A stretch of 64,000 bases of DNA, from contig CM070874.1 of assembly GCA_036365515.1 (NCBI GenBank), positions 177,308,297 to 177,372,296 on the forward strand. Direction: 5' to 3'. Positions within the stretch are counted from its first letter, which is position 1. Every line of letters starts with the position of its first letter. This DNA is from Torymus aiolomorphi. Lineage: Eukaryota > Arthropoda > Insecta > Hymenoptera > Torymidae. The translations under genes were made by a program, and so were the position numbers. The notes beneath the pieces are model-generated. The model saw only the letters and a list, made by a program, of their open reading frames with translations, did no database searches and was not told the origin of the DNA. Of this stretch, positions 53,336-63,908 are shown piece by piece.

Positions 53336-55441
53336 TTATTCATCGTCATTTGTACGATTATTCCGCGGTGGTAAGGATGGGATATCTGGGTCAGTTGCTA
53401 AAGTTGGATAAATTCTTGGTATTGTTGGAGTAGTACAGTTTACTTGTACTCCCTCCCCTCTCGCCGGAACCTGCACCACCACGTGCTGGCTTTGAAATTT
53501 CGAAAAATCAGAAAATGACGGAGGCGGGGCTAGTGGTGTTGTTGGTGGAGCGCTCGGTGGTTTTTTTACAGAGCTATATTCTTCTTGAGCCCGCTTCTTT
53601 TCTTCCTTTCGAGTGGGCTTATGCCGTGCAGTGTGCAATAGCAATTGCGTTACCGAATTCCAAATGGCTCCTATAATATGAATTGACCAGCCATATAAAC
53701 TATATAATGCATATCCATGCAGAATTGTATCAATTAAAAATTTTATTACACGACCTATCATAATTATTCCTATTATTCCTGCACTTATAGAACCGAAAGA
53801 TAGAAATTGACCCCATATTTTTTTCCATGTATCGTTCGCAAGTGCAGTTAATGCTTCCTCATCGAACAAGCGTGCTATAGACATACCATTTTTGTCCGTT
53901 GATCTGCCTGACATATCCATGGCTAAAGAATTCAACATTGCACCTCGCTCGACTGGAAACATTAAATGATGTCTTAACGCTTGTATGTCTGACTGTGTGT
54001 AAATACCGCTTTTTGCTAATTCGAGAGGTTCAGTATAATTCCAATTGTTTTTTGTGGCTGGTTTGAGGATAGCGGGTTTAATTCCTTTTGTGGTACCATG
54101 AGGCAGTACCGTGTACCAATCTTCGCCTAGTAGAAACATAGGTGGGATCAATGGGTTGCAAGTAGTTTCAGTACCGTATTGCTTTAAAATATGTGTTTTA
54201 GGAGATAAAAAATAATTTTTTTCGTCTTTTACTACAGGCAACTCTTGATAGCACCTTGGTGTTTCTCGTCTTTGAACATCTATTTGTACACATTTCATTA
54301 AATGAACTACTTCCCCCGCTACCAAACCCATATAACCACTTTTTTTCATTATTTGATAGGCGAACAGATCTGGTTCGGTACTTGCGATACTTAATGCGTT
54401 CGCTATAACTCTTTTTTCTAATTCGCATTTTTGCATAATTAAATCTCGATATAAGCGCTTTAATTCCCCTTTTATGTGTTTTTCGACATAAACAAATTTA
54501 GAATTAACATATGCAAAGATATCCAAGTTATGTACTGTAGGATGTTTAATCTTTCCAAATGCTTCTATAGCAGGACCCTCAAAGAAAAATAATTTAGGAT
54601 GTTCTGTGCGTATTAAGTCATATGAGCAAACTGAAATAGTACCGACTGCCGTAAATGCAAAAGTTATTTCGCTTGACTCCATTACATAAACTGGATGTCT
54701 CTCATTTCCTTCCTCTATTATTTTATTTACATACCCCGCGTATAATTCTGAATACTTATGTTCTTCGCATGATGACACCGGTAATGGTTCCCAGAAAGCG
54801 TACCCTGCTTCAATATCTATACATATGTTTTCATTAAATTTGCAACGAGTACCTGATTTTAGTATAACCTCATTAGCATTTAAATTCACAGGAGTATAAT
54901 AATCTTGTAAGGTTATTGTGACATAACCCATGACTACCGCATCATCGAATACTCCATACGGGTCGGAGTATGTACCTGGATTACTACAATCTCCCGCCTG
55001 ATCTATTTTCCCCACAAAAGTCATTGGATAAACGATAGTCCCATTATGTTTTAAATTTGAGATAAGCTCGTCGCGAACTCTATGGCTGCGATGCACATGC
55101 ATTCGCCGACATTCTTCATTAGTAATTTCGTCTAGAAACTTAACTTCCCCCCTATTCTTGTCTTTTCGATGCGAGAATGCCCCACAATATGTAACTGAAC
55201 GCTTAATTTCTACCTTACATAGTCTTACATGAGTGCTTCCGAAATCGTTCAATTGTAATAATCTAACATAAACCTTGGTAGTATTGACCACGGGCTCCGC
55301 TATGTCACATTCCCCGACGTTTATTAATGAAAATGTGGTGAGGTTCGAGACTTGCTGAGAGCAGTCGTAACCAATTATGGTATTAACTGTTTTTGATGTT
55401 AGCAGCAATGCTAGTACACAAAAAACGATTTTCATCTGCAA
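53336..55441 (-). CDS. Mononegavirus/chuvirus-type glycoprotein as second envelope
   Basis: Open frame of 701 codons. Signal peptide at about 1-21, then GYDCSQ and a series of spaced cysteines (46, 75, 86, 111, 152, 200, 207, 225, 272). A disulphide-rich N-terminal domain with this layout resembles glycoproteins of arthropod mononegaviruses (chuvirus-like), which are known to be captured by insect LTR elements. More cysteines lie at 339-428. A hydrophobic segment at about 546-570 and a second at 574-602 precede a basic stretch (RHKPTRKEEKKR) and a Pro-rich tail. No resemblance to the F-type envelope 1.4 kb downstream. Family assignment is by eye. Being intact suggests recent function. Confidence 0.65.
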   Translation of the reverse strand: MQMKIVFCVLALLLTSKTVNTIIGYDCSQQVSNLTTFSLINVGECDIAEPVVNTTKVYVRLLQLNDFGSTHVRLCKVEIKRSVTYCGAFSHRKDKNRGEVKFLDEITNEECRRMHVHRSHRVRDELISNLKHNGTIVYPMTFVGKIDQAGDCSNPGTYSDPYGVFDDAVVMGYVTITLQDYYTPVNLNANEVILKSGTRCKFNENICIDIEAGYAFWEPLPVSSCEEHKYSELYAGYVNKIIEEGNERHPVYVMESSEITFAFTAVGTISVCSYDLIRTEHPKLFFFEGPAIEAFGKIKHPTVHNLDIFAYVNSKFVYVEKHIKGELKRLYRDLIMQKCELEKRVIANALSIASTEPDLFAYQIMKKSGYMGLVAGEVVHLMKCVQIDVQRRETPRCYQELPVVKDEKNYFLSPKTHILKQYGTETTCNPLIPPMFLLGEDWYTVLPHGTTKGIKPAILKPATKNNWNYTEPLELAKSGIYTQSDIQALRHHLMFPVERGAMLNSLAMDMSGRSTDKNGMSIARLFDEEALTALANDTWKKIWGQFLSFGSISAGIIGIIMIGRVIKFLIDTILHGYALYSLYGWSIHIIGAIWNSVTQLLLHTARHKPTRKEEKKRAQEEYSSVKKPPSAPPTTPLAPPPSFSDFSKFQSQHVVVQVPARGEGVQVNCTTPTIPRIYPTLATDPDIPSLPPRNNRTNDDE

Positions 55442-55846
55442 ACATTACAAAGTATTAATCTTTTTGATTTCAAGAAAAGAAAAATGGCAAAAATGCTCTA
55501 TTTATCATAAAGAAAAAGAGAACATCATAGAAACTGCACTAATGTTAAAACAGTAACATATATCAAAATTAACTTAAAAAAAAAATAATAGTTGGTTTAA
55601 AATAATAAAATTAATAGTATTACTAGTTTTCTCTTTTTCGCATTTTTGCTATTTATTAGTTATAATATATTTTGCGTTATATTTATAGTTATAATAATAT
55701 TTTTATAGTTATAATAATATATTTTGCGTAGTAAATATTAACCTACTACAACGTGCCATTATCAAAGAAATCGTGCTTATTATCCTTATTTATATATAAT
55801 GTAACTTAGAAAGCAAGCGTAGGATTAGGTATGTTAAAGCAACGAT
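55442..55846. other. Spacer between integrase and first glycoprotein gene
   Basis: 405 bp, AT-rich, with ATAATAATATATTTTGCGTT-like words repeated. A splice acceptor for envelope mRNAs would be expected here, but I cannot pick one with confidence. Confidence 0.4.
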
Positions 55847-58800
55847 TTAAGCTTGTTTTTGCTCTACATGTGATTTGCGCAGGCGATTAATGTGCACTAT
55901 TTTATTTTTAGTACTACTTAATTGTATCCTCACATTTCCATTTACAGAAACGTCTAAAACTAAATACGGCCCCGTATATTGACTATCAAATTTGTGTGGT
56001 TTCGGTCCCTTTTGCAACCACACGTAGTCCCCAATTTTTAATGTTAAATGATTTACTTTTCTGTCATAGTATTTTTTTGATCTTATTTTGGCTCGCAATA
56101 AATTTTCTCTTGCTATATTTTGCAAGTAGTTTATTCGTGTTATGAGAGTTTCCATATAGCCCTTATAAGTAGGCGCTAGATCCTCACTTTCTATCGGCTC
56201 ACTACCTGGCGTTCGAGCTAAACGACCAAATACTAATTCGAAAGGTGAGTGCCATGTTGCCTCACTTATGCCTGTGTTAAAATTAAATGTTGCTAACTCT
56301 ATATAGTCATCCCAATCCGACTTATTTTCTTGCACGAAAAATTTTAAAAACTCGATAAGACTTGAATGTGATCTCTCCAAGGACCCATTTGTTTGTGGAT
56401 GAAAAGCCGTAGTGTTGACTTGTTTGATTCTAAATCTTTTTGCCACTCGTTTCATTAATTTGCTCATAAAATTAGTGCCCTGATCCGTTAAAATAACTCG
56501 CGGTGCCCCGAACACACATATGACCCTCTTAATTAGACTGTTTGAAACGTCTATTGCTGTAGTTTGTGCTAATGGTTCCGCTATTGCAAATTTCGTAAAT
56601 AAATCTTGGAAGGTTAATATATACTCATTGCCTTTATTAGATCTAGGCAATGGCCCTACAATATCCATACTAATGCGATCCATCGCATGTGCCCCAGAGT
56701 TAGTAATAATCATTGGCACACGTGTTTTTACCCTGACTAATTTTTTTAATTGACACTGCACACATTTTCGAATAAAATCCTGTACATCTTCTTTTAAATT
56801 TTCCCAGTTGTAAGCTTGTTTAATTCTTTTGTATGTCTTAGTAACTCCCCTATGTCCGCCTATTACCGAGCTGTGTGCTTCTTGCATAATGGGGTCCCTT
56901 TCCTCGAGGGGAGGATACCTGACTATCCCTAAACACACTACTAGTTTGATGGTACTCTTAGAAAATGGATCTCTTAATTTTCTTATTACTTGTTCCCATT
57001 CTAAATTTTCTATTATTTCCGTTTTTGCTATACTTATTGACCGCGCGTCGATTTTGTTTAAGATTGGTAGTAAATTAGTACAAAGTAAACTTAAATTATT
57101 GTTTATTATGCTCAAGCCTACTCTGTTTTGCGTACGTAGTGGCATGACTATGTGTATTTTAGAATTTGTTTTTATAACTTCTGGTATTCCTATTGTTAAA
57201 TTTTTAAAACGTGGGAGCTTGTTCTGTAATTTTAATTGCATGGCACCGTCGTCGCATGGTTCACCTTCGGATGTAACAAAATACAAATAATTATCTTTTC
57301 TCATAAATAATTTTTCACGGCAGAAAATAGTTGAATGAGTCGGGTTTAAATTTTCCAACATAATTTCATCTTCCATCTCCCCGTTTTCTTTCGATAGTTT
57401 GTCTCTCTCCTCTTCCTCCGAGAGAAGGTTACTCTTATTCATGTTGGTCTGTGGGTCACCCCTACTTCGTGTTTCGTTCAGTATGCTATTGTCTTCCTCG
57501 CCTTCGGTTCCGGCTGATGCGGTAATATGTTGTGCATCTCTACCGCTGACCTTTTCCTTTTCTATTACGCATTTATTTTTATCGTTTTTCGGCAGTTTTT
57601 TCTTTTCTGCTTCAATGTTTTCTTTGTTCCGCTCACGGGCTATGCGTCCCCTCGTGACCATATTATGAACGCACTCCTCCGCCGTTTGTTCGGTGACCGC
57701 CTCTTTTTCTTGCTCTTGCTCTTTTAGTTTTTCAGCCAGGGCAGCACTTCTTGTGACAATTAACACTCGATCCACCGGATTTCGAGAGAGAGCATCCGCT
57801 ACATTCATTCTCCCTGGTCTGTATATCACCTCAAAATCATATTCGGCCAGTGTTAAACGCCACCTCATAACACGTGAATTTGGATCTTTATGTGTCTGCA
57901 TCCATACTAGAGGGCGATGGTCAGTAATTACATAGAATTTTCTCCCAAAAAGACAAGGTCTAAAATGTTTTATAGAAAATACCAACGCTAGTCCCTCTTT
58001 ATTGAATGTATCCCATCTTCCCTCTACCTCTGATAACACACGTGAGACATATGCAACTGGTTGATCATAGCCTATTTTACCCTGAGATAAAATTCCTCCT
58101 ATCGCATAACCCGATGCGTCTGTAGTTAGGTTAAAAGGTAGTTCGAAATTTGGAAAAGCTAATATAGGTTCTTTACATAATTTATCACGTAGAATTTCAA
58201 AAGCATACTGCGTATCATCGGTCCATTTAAATTCCATTTCTTTTTTTAATAAGTTTGTGAGAGGTTTAGCTATTTTTGAAAATTGATGAATGAAGCGTCT
58301 GTAATAGCCTGCTAAACCTAAAAATTGTTTAATATTTTTTGCGTTTTTTGGCACTGGATAATTCCGAACAGCTTCCAGCTTCCTTGGATCTGGCCTTACG
58401 CCCTCTGCGCTTATTAAATGCCCTAAATAAGTTACTTCTTTTTTGAAAAATTCACATTTTTCCGGTTGTACTTTTAATACCGCCTTTCGTAATCTGATGA
58501 ATAATCTTTCTAATCTTTGTATGTGTTCAGGAAACGTGCGTGAGTAAACAATTATATCGTCAATAAAACAAAATAATTCCTTATTAACTAAACCCGCGAG
58601 CGCTATAGATAGTGCTCTTGAAAATGTCGCCGGCATAGTTCTTAGCCCAAAACTACCTCGATTAAAGTGATAGAGCCCACCATTTGTCACAAAAGCTGTT
58701 TTGTGGCGGTCGCGCTCATCGATTTCTAACTGATGGTAGCCTGATGCGAGATCGAACACAGAGAAGTATTTTGATCCTCCCAACTGGTCAAGTATTTCGT

Positions 58801-60511
58801 TAATATTTGGAAGAGGAAATTGATCATCGAGTGTTTTTTCGTTTAATTTTCGATAATCAATTACCATTCTGTACTTTCTATTGCCATGTATATCTTCTTT
58901 CTTTGGTACTAAAAAACAAGGACTAGAGTATGAAGATGTAGAAGGCTCAATTATGCCATTTGCCAATAACTCTGCAACTTGTCTTTCTATCTCGTTTTTA
59001 TGTACTGGTGGCAATCGAAACTGTTTTGAAGTAACTGGCACTTCATCTACGGTTGGGATAGTTAATTTTAATATAGGTGTAGCCGTTAATTTTTCACCCG
59101 GAATGTGAAAAATATCGCTAAATCTTTCTATTAATTTTGTTATCTCTGTACGCTCTTCTGACCGCAAATGTTCAAAACGCAATAAAGATTTAATCTGACC
59201 GACGCGTTCGTTTGACAAAACTCTTTCTACCCGACAAATTACATGTTTCTCAATTTTTGAATTTGTAGATTTCCCTTTAAGAAGTTTTTTCCACTTTTCT
59301 ATTACTTCTAAACAATCATCAATCAGATATGTGCACGATGAGTCGTCGAATGATCTGAGCAAATGCGTTTTTAAATCGCGAAACATTTTGTAGTGCTCGT
59401 TAAAAAACTCATTCTTATTTATTATCTTCAACAATATTTCAATTAATATTTCTATATCTTCGGCATTATCATATAAAATACTGTAATTTGCTTGGCTTTG
59501 ATTGAGTAACTTTTGTAACATTATCAATCTTTCAAAAATGAACTCCTCATTAATTCCTTGATTGTTACTTGTATTAAAATTTGCTTTGTCTTTCTTTTTC
59601 TTAGAATTATCTCCAGAATTTAATTTAGCATTTATATCCAAACTTGATTCCTCTTTCCCTTTTGAGTTAGAATTTTTATTTTGTTCTGAATTTCTTTTCG
59701 AATTTTCGTTTGCACTCGAGTTTGTTTTAATCCAAGACGAAAAATTTTCTTTAGAGTTTGATTTCAAATTTTCTTTTGAATTTGAAAAATTTTTATTAGA
59801 ATTTGGATTTGAGCTAGGATTTTTATTAGAGTTCGCACTCGAGTTAGGATTTTGATAAAAATTCGCAATTGAGTTAGAATTTTGACAAGAATTTGCATTT
59901 AAGTTAAAATTTTGATAAGAATTTGTAATTGGGTTAGCGTTTTTACAAGAATTTGTACTTGTATTGAGATTTTGACAAGAGTTTGTACTTGAGTTAGGAT
60001 TTTGACAAGAATTTTTATTCAAGTTAGAATTTTGATAAGAATTTATGATTGAGTTAGAATTTTGACAAGAATTTGTTCTTGCATTAGGATTTTGACAAGA
60101 GTTTGTAACTGAGTTAGAATTTTGATTTACTTTGTGATTTTCTTTTGAATTTAATAAATTAACGTCTTCATTAGAATTTGATATAAAAGTAGAATTTGAT
60201 TTAGAATTTTCATTTGAATTTGATCTAAAAGTAGAATTTGTTTTCGAATTTTCGTTTGAATTTAACAAACTAAATTTCACATCTCTCAAGTGGAGATTTT
60301 CGTCAGCGTTTGAGCTAACTCCAATAATTATTTTTAAATTTTTATAAGAGTCCAATTTTAATGTGACATTTTGATTTGCAAAATTTATTTCTTTTATATT
60401 ATGTAAACTTAAAATCTCTTCTGTTTCAAGTTTAGCTTGCTCCCGGTTGCTGGTGACCGTTCCTATTTCGATAAAGTTACTTTTGACCTGTGTTGGAGTT
60501 TGGGGTTCCAC
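55847..60511 (-). CDS. pol: Gypsy-type Pol: reverse transcriptase, RNase H, integrase
   Basis: Open for 1554 codons from a GTG at 60511; the real frame continues upstream (EEVFRLINFPVEPQ). Residues 85-300 are Asn/Ser-rich. RT: FDLASGYHQLEID (about 587) and FIDDIIVYS (about 645). RNase H: TDASGYAIGG (about 800). Integrase: HSSVIGGHRG with CVQC (zinc), MDIVGPL (about 1282), LTDQGTNF (about 1340) and ERSHSSLIEFL (about 1378) give the DDE set. The C-terminus includes a GPY/F-like module, YTGPYLV. RT before integrase defines Ty3/gypsy. About 200 charged residues separate RNase H from the integrase zinc region, more than usual. Catalytic residues appear intact. Confidence 0.95.
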   Translation of the reverse strand: MEPQTPTQVKSNFIEIGTVTSNREQAKLETEEILSLHNIKEINFANQNVTLKLDSYKNLKIIIGVSSNADENLHLRDVKFSLLNSNENSKTNSTFRSNSNENSKSNSTFISNSNEDVNLLNSKENHKVNQNSNSVTNSCQNPNARTNSCQNSNSIINSYQNSNLNKNSCQNPNSSTNSCQNLNTSTNSCKNANPITNSYQNFNLNANSCQNSNSIANFYQNPNSSANSNKNPSSNPNSNKNFSNSKENLKSNSKENFSSWIKTNSSANENSKRNSEQNKNSNSKGKEESSLDINAKLNSGDNSKKKKDKANFNTSNNQGINEEFIFERLIMLQKLLNQSQANYSILYDNAEDIEILIEILLKIINKNEFFNEHYKMFRDLKTHLLRSFDDSSCTYLIDDCLEVIEKWKKLLKGKSTNSKIEKHVICRVERVLSNERVGQIKSLLRFEHLRSEERTEITKLIERFSDIFHIPGEKLTATPILKLTIPTVDEVPVTSKQFRLPPVHKNEIERQVAELLANGIIEPSTSSYSSPCFLVPKKEDIHGNRKYRMVIDYRKLNEKTLDDQFPLPNINEILDQLGGSKYFSVFDLASGYHQLEIDERDRHKTAFVTNGGLYHFNRGSFGLRTMPATFSRALSIALAGLVNKELFCFIDDIIVYSRTFPEHIQRLERLFIRLRKAVLKVQPEKCEFFKKEVTYLGHLISAEGVRPDPRKLEAVRNYPVPKNAKNIKQFLGLAGYYRRFIHQFSKIAKPLTNLLKKEMEFKWTDDTQYAFEILRDKLCKEPILAFPNFELPFNLTTDASGYAIGGILSQGKIGYDQPVAYVSRVLSEVEGRWDTFNKEGLALVFSIKHFRPCLFGRKFYVITDHRPLVWMQTHKDPNSRVMRWRLTLAEYDFEVIYRPGRMNVADALSRNPVDRVLIVTRSAALAEKLKEQEQEKEAVTEQTAEECVHNMVTRGRIARERNKENIEAEKKKLPKNDKNKCVIEKEKVSGRDAQHITASAGTEGEEDNSILNETRSRGDPQTNMNKSNLLSEEEERDKLSKENGEMEDEIMLENLNPTHSTIFCREKLFMRKDNYLYFVTSEGEPCDDGAMQLKLQNKLPRFKNLTIGIPEVIKTNSKIHIVMPLRTQNRVGLSIINNNLSLLCTNLLPILNKIDARSISIAKTEIIENLEWEQVIRKLRDPFSKSTIKLVVCLGIVRYPPLEERDPIMQEAHSSVIGGHRGVTKTYKRIKQAYNWENLKEDVQDFIRKCVQCQLKKLVRVKTRVPMIITNSGAHAMDRISMDIVGPLPRSNKGNEYILTFQDLFTKFAIAEPLAQTTAIDVSNSLIKRVICVFGAPRVILTDQGTNFMSKLMKRVAKRFRIKQVNTTAFHPQTNGSLERSHSSLIEFLKFFVQENKSDWDDYIELATFNFNTGISEATWHSPFELVFGRLARTPGSEPIESEDLAPTYKGYMETLITRINYLQNIARENLLRAKIRSKKYYDRKVNHLTLKIGDYVWLQKGPKPHKFDSQYTGPYLVLDVSVNGNVRIQLSSTKNKIVHINRLRKSHVEQKQA
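59790..60130 (-). repeat. In-frame 30-bp coding minisatellite in pol
   Basis: About eleven units of 10 codons encode variants of TNSCQNPNSS / INSYQNSNLN, at residues about 127-240 of the open frame. The DNA repeats GAATTTTGACAAGAATTTG with variation. Reading frame is preserved throughout. Confidence 0.92.
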
Positions 60512-61068
60512 GGGAAAATTTATGAGTCGAAAAACTTCCTCTTTATTCTGACTTAGAATTTTTTTATAGCTTCAGCCGTATCTTCAGTTTTCTTTTCACT
60601 CCTATTTTTATGTTTTATAATTTCCGAGTATACTTCCTCCGCTGTATCATTCTGGTCTACTTTGTGTGCGTAATTAATGCGTTTACTAGAATTTACTAAA
60701 GTTTTTTCATTTTTTCATAGAACGGAATAGACAAATCACCAATGATCAGTTGTTTAGTTCCATAGTCGATTTTTGTTCCTAACTGAGAGAAAAAATCACT
60801 CCCTAGTAATCCATCTTCGTTTATTGGAAAATTGTTATTCACAATATGAAATTCAATGGCGAATTTAAAAAATATAGTTTTATTTTACCTAAAGTAAAAA
60901 TGCTACTGTCTGTTATGCCTTTCAATTCCAAAATTTCATTTTTATTAATTGCTGTTTTTTCAGCTAAATTGTTCTTTTTTAACAGATTTGGTTCCGCGCC
61001 TGAATCTAATATTAAAAACATTTCTCTGTTATTACTCGGATTACTAAAGGAAATTATTGGTGATTTGC
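60512..61068 (-). pseudogene. Protease region of Pol, broken by one-base shifts
   Basis: MFLILDSGAEPNLL (active-site DSGA, near 61000) starts in a frame that is -1 relative to Gag and can be followed back to HVRLSENSK, overlapping the Gag end. That fits a programmed -1 shift between Gag and Pol. The frame breaks near 60850 and continues as FPINEDGLLGSDFF, then KIDYGTKQLIIGDL, the usual C-terminal flap region of the protease. Further breaks near 60710 and 60565 lead into the long pol frame. At least two of these lie in A/T runs. Either the protease is recently inactivated or the assembly has indel errors. Confidence 0.75.
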
Positions 61069-61077
61069 TATTTTCGC

Positions 61078-62789
61078 TTAACCGAACGTGTCTTTGGATG
61101 ATTGCGGATTGTTCTGCTTTTCGTCTGGGCGCTTTACTAAGTCCGTCTCCCGTCTCGCGCCTTGTTGACGGGGACTCTGACTGTTTCCCGCCTGTACTTG
61201 TGTATTTCTCTGACTATTGTTGTATGCGAGTTTTCGACAGTTTATTATTTCATGCCCCTCCTTTTTACAATATCGACAAAATAATTTCGTTAGTTCATTA
61301 TTTGAAAATGTGGCGTTCTGTCTTTGTACATATTGGTCCCCCGTATTTCGTGGAGCCTGCGCGGGTCTATCCTGTGTCCATTGTGTCGGCGCGCCCGATC
61401 TCCGCGGGTCCACCCAGGTAGGTAATGGTTGACTATTTTGGAAGTTTGGTGGTTTCCCTGTGTATTGCCAGCAGTTTAAAGCAATATGACCTCTTCTGTT
61501 ACATATTTGACACGTTTCTATAGTTTTACTATCCACTAAATATATTTTATCTTCTCTTGAAGAATTAGTTTTCTTTTCTGTAATTATTTTAATAGTGTCA
61601 TTTAATTCTTCTGGCTCATAACACGCGAAGTCCCTTTCGATTTCTATTGCTTCCGCAGTGGCCTTTTCTAAAGTTCTTGCTTCTCCCATGCGTGCTTTAA
61701 TTACCCAATGTAGACCTCGAATAAAAAATTTTACCAAGTCTTTTTCCAATGCTTTTGAGAATCTCGCGTAGATCTCTTCTCACGATGTTCTGACTCAGTA
61801 ATTTCGTGTCCTATCGCACGCACTCTATTTGAAAAAACTACTACGCTTTCATCGCGTTTTTGTTTTACACTAGCTAATTCCCCGTGTAGTTGGTGATACG
61901 TTTTAGCCGAACCGAAAATATTGTCGAAAAAATTCGCTATATCATTTATTGATTCAAATATCTTTTTTGCTGCACTTTTTAGTGCCTCGCCGTATAAACG
62001 TAATTTTATTAATTTTGCTAAATCTACCTCAAATTGTTCTGGGATAATGCTACATGCTTCCCGACAGCCTTGTATAAATTGTGTTAAAGGAATATTTACT
62101 CCATTATATTTCGGAATTAATTCTAACGCGTCCTTAATTGACAACGGCCTAACTTGCCCTAGGGTACTGTTTCCGGAAAAATTATTCATCCTTTGTGACA
62201 AGTTATACTTTGGATTTATCAAATATGTATCCGAATTAAATGGTGTGCTGTATTTAAGCTGATCGTTAGGTAAAAAAAAATTTTCGCCGTTTCCTGAACT
62301 TATTTTATTTTTTTCCTCGTCTGATGATTTTTGTAAAGATGTTTTATTATTTTTTAATATGGAATAAAATTTTGTGTTGTCAGCCGTAATTTCTGGATTA
62401 TCGAAACTTATGTTGTTGATTATTAATTCCGATTTTGCTGTTACAGCCCCCGTGATATATTCGATAATATATTTTGGATCGATTCTTTGATTTATTAAAT
62501 CTCCGAGTGCTTCAATTAAATATTTATCTTTACAACATTCTATTATATCGTCTTTACTAACATGATCTGTTAAAATTTCAATAAGTGATTCTATTCTTTT
62601 ATCCTTTGTTTGCACTTCCGCGTCTAGAAAACCGCTTTCGTTACGGCTTTTAAAGAAATCTAAAATATTTGTTAGCGTTTGTCCCTCTGGTAAGTTAGGT
62701 TTTAGTTTTAACGCCTGTTTTAGCAGAATAGCCTCTGCTTCTTCATTACGCCTATCGTCACCTTCCTTGGCTACCGACATATCATTCAA
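61078..62789 (-). pseudogene. gag: Gag with one frameshift; capsid and two zinc knuckles
   Basis: The first frame, 62789-61731, begins MNDMSVAKEGDDRRNEEAEA and includes the capsid start (LSIKDALELIPKYNG, FIQGCREACSII). Near 61780 the register moves by one base, and the second frame (61749-61078) completes the capsid (LVKFFIRGLHWVIKARM) and ends with knuckles CQICNRRGHIALNC and CRYCKKEGHEIINC. The start is only 53 bp after the LTR, so the leader is very short. The product would form the particle shell and bind RNA. The shift is inside a conserved domain, so mutation or assembly error is likelier than programmed recoding. Confidence 0.85.
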
Positions 62790-62823
62790 GCCCGCAAAAC
62801 AAAAACTATCTGCCTAATCCATT

Positions 62824-62840
62824 CTAAGGAGGGGCCCCCA
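62824..62840 (-). promoter_or_regulatory. Primer-binding site
   Basis: TGGGGGCCCCTCCTTAG, two bases after the 5' LTR on the minus strand. The first seven bases would pair with a tRNA-Pro 3' end, but the rest does not match well; the tRNA is unassigned. Confidence 0.6.
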
Positions 62841-62842
62841 AT

Positions 62843-63904
62843 TGTTACGTCCGGGTTACGTGACAATACAAGAAGAGAGAAAATGAAACTTCATTAGTCT
62901 AATGGCTAAAAGCGCGTAATGTGACTTTTCCCGATTCGGACACAACGTGCATTGCTCCAGGATGGGACGGCAGGTAGGAAAATGACACGGACACGCGGTA
63001 CGCCTCGAGACAGTGTGTAAAATTTTACTGACTTACCTTAGAATTTCCAACAGCCCTTGTGTGAATCTGTACTCCCGACGTGGCGCTTATAATGATAGTG
63101 GACGGTTGCCGCTCTGTGGAAGTTTTGGTGTGAAGAACGGAGATACGGAGAGTTTAGGATTCTTATAATCTCGAAATAATGAATACTTAATATGGATTTA
63201 AACACAACTTGAACTTTATTAACTTGTCAGTACAAAACTAAGTAAAAATTACAGTGATGAGAGCTGATGTGAAGTCTACGCGAGTTGGCTTCTGAGTGTC
63301 ATACCAGGAGTCTTCGTCCCCTTTTAAAGGTAAAAAGTTGTAAATCTTCCTGCCGTCGCCTTTTTGATTTGCCTAGGTGTTGCTGCCCCGCTTTTCTCGA
63401 TGATCTTTGATGATTTCGGCGGCGCACCCTTTGAGAATATTCGGCGAGTTCGGATACATAAATTATTTTAGAATACGCTACGCATATCGGGTAGGAGTGA
63501 AGGGAAAGGACATGAAAACTGACTCTAGCTTGATTCAGTATTGTGCGCTGGAGTACTAATGCTTACTCCTCTAATTGGCGGCGAATCTCTGATGCTTGCG
63601 TGGATGTGCGTTTTGGTAATAAAAAACGCATAAAACTGCAGCAGGGGAGTGGCACACACTTAAGAGAGAATGAAAGGAAAACTAAAGGAAACCGCGTCTT
63701 CGTGCCTCCGTTCGAGGATCTTTTTGGTAACTATTCTTTCTGGATGGCGGCATCTTTTGAGCGTTTATGCGTATCCCCCCTTTTTTTATCGTGTGGGAGA
63801 ATATGAAGCAAGCGGCAATGCAGCAGGTTCGTTGGGAAAGATGAAGAGAGGAAGGAAAACAGCGCACACCGGCAACCACATCGGCAACGTCGCACGACGC
63901 GACA
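62843..63904 (-). repeat. 5' LTR
   Basis: 1062 bp, about 99% identical to the 3' LTR. A 2-bp indel near 63297 and scattered substitutions are the differences noticed. Transcription of the element should start here, toward lower coordinates. Confidence 0.95.
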
Positions 63905-63908
63905 TAAA

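Larger units (their letters stand above)
47628..63904 (-). mobile_element. 16.3-kb gypsy/errantivirus-like LTR element with two envelope-type genes
   Basis: LTRs at 47628-48691 and 62843-63904 are about 99% identical, start TG and end CA, and are flanked by TAAA on both sides (47624-47627, 63905-63908). Order of transcription: gag, protease, RT-RNase H, integrase, mononegavirus-type glycoprotein, capsid-like small gene, Cys-motif gene, F-type envelope, one or two small frames, LTR. Pol order (RT before IN) is Ty3/gypsy. The length is about twice that of ordinary errantiviruses. Integrase and both envelope frames are open; gag and protease have single-base shifts. Confidence 0.95.

Noticed and set aside
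59790..60130. CRISPR-like regular repeat
   Set aside because: 30-bp units are contiguous, coding and without unique spacers; the window is eukaryotic.
61731..61780. Programmed frameshift inside Gag
   Set aside because: It falls inside the capsid domain, where recoding is not expected; the Gag-Pol overlap near 61068 is the better candidate for programmed -1 shifting.
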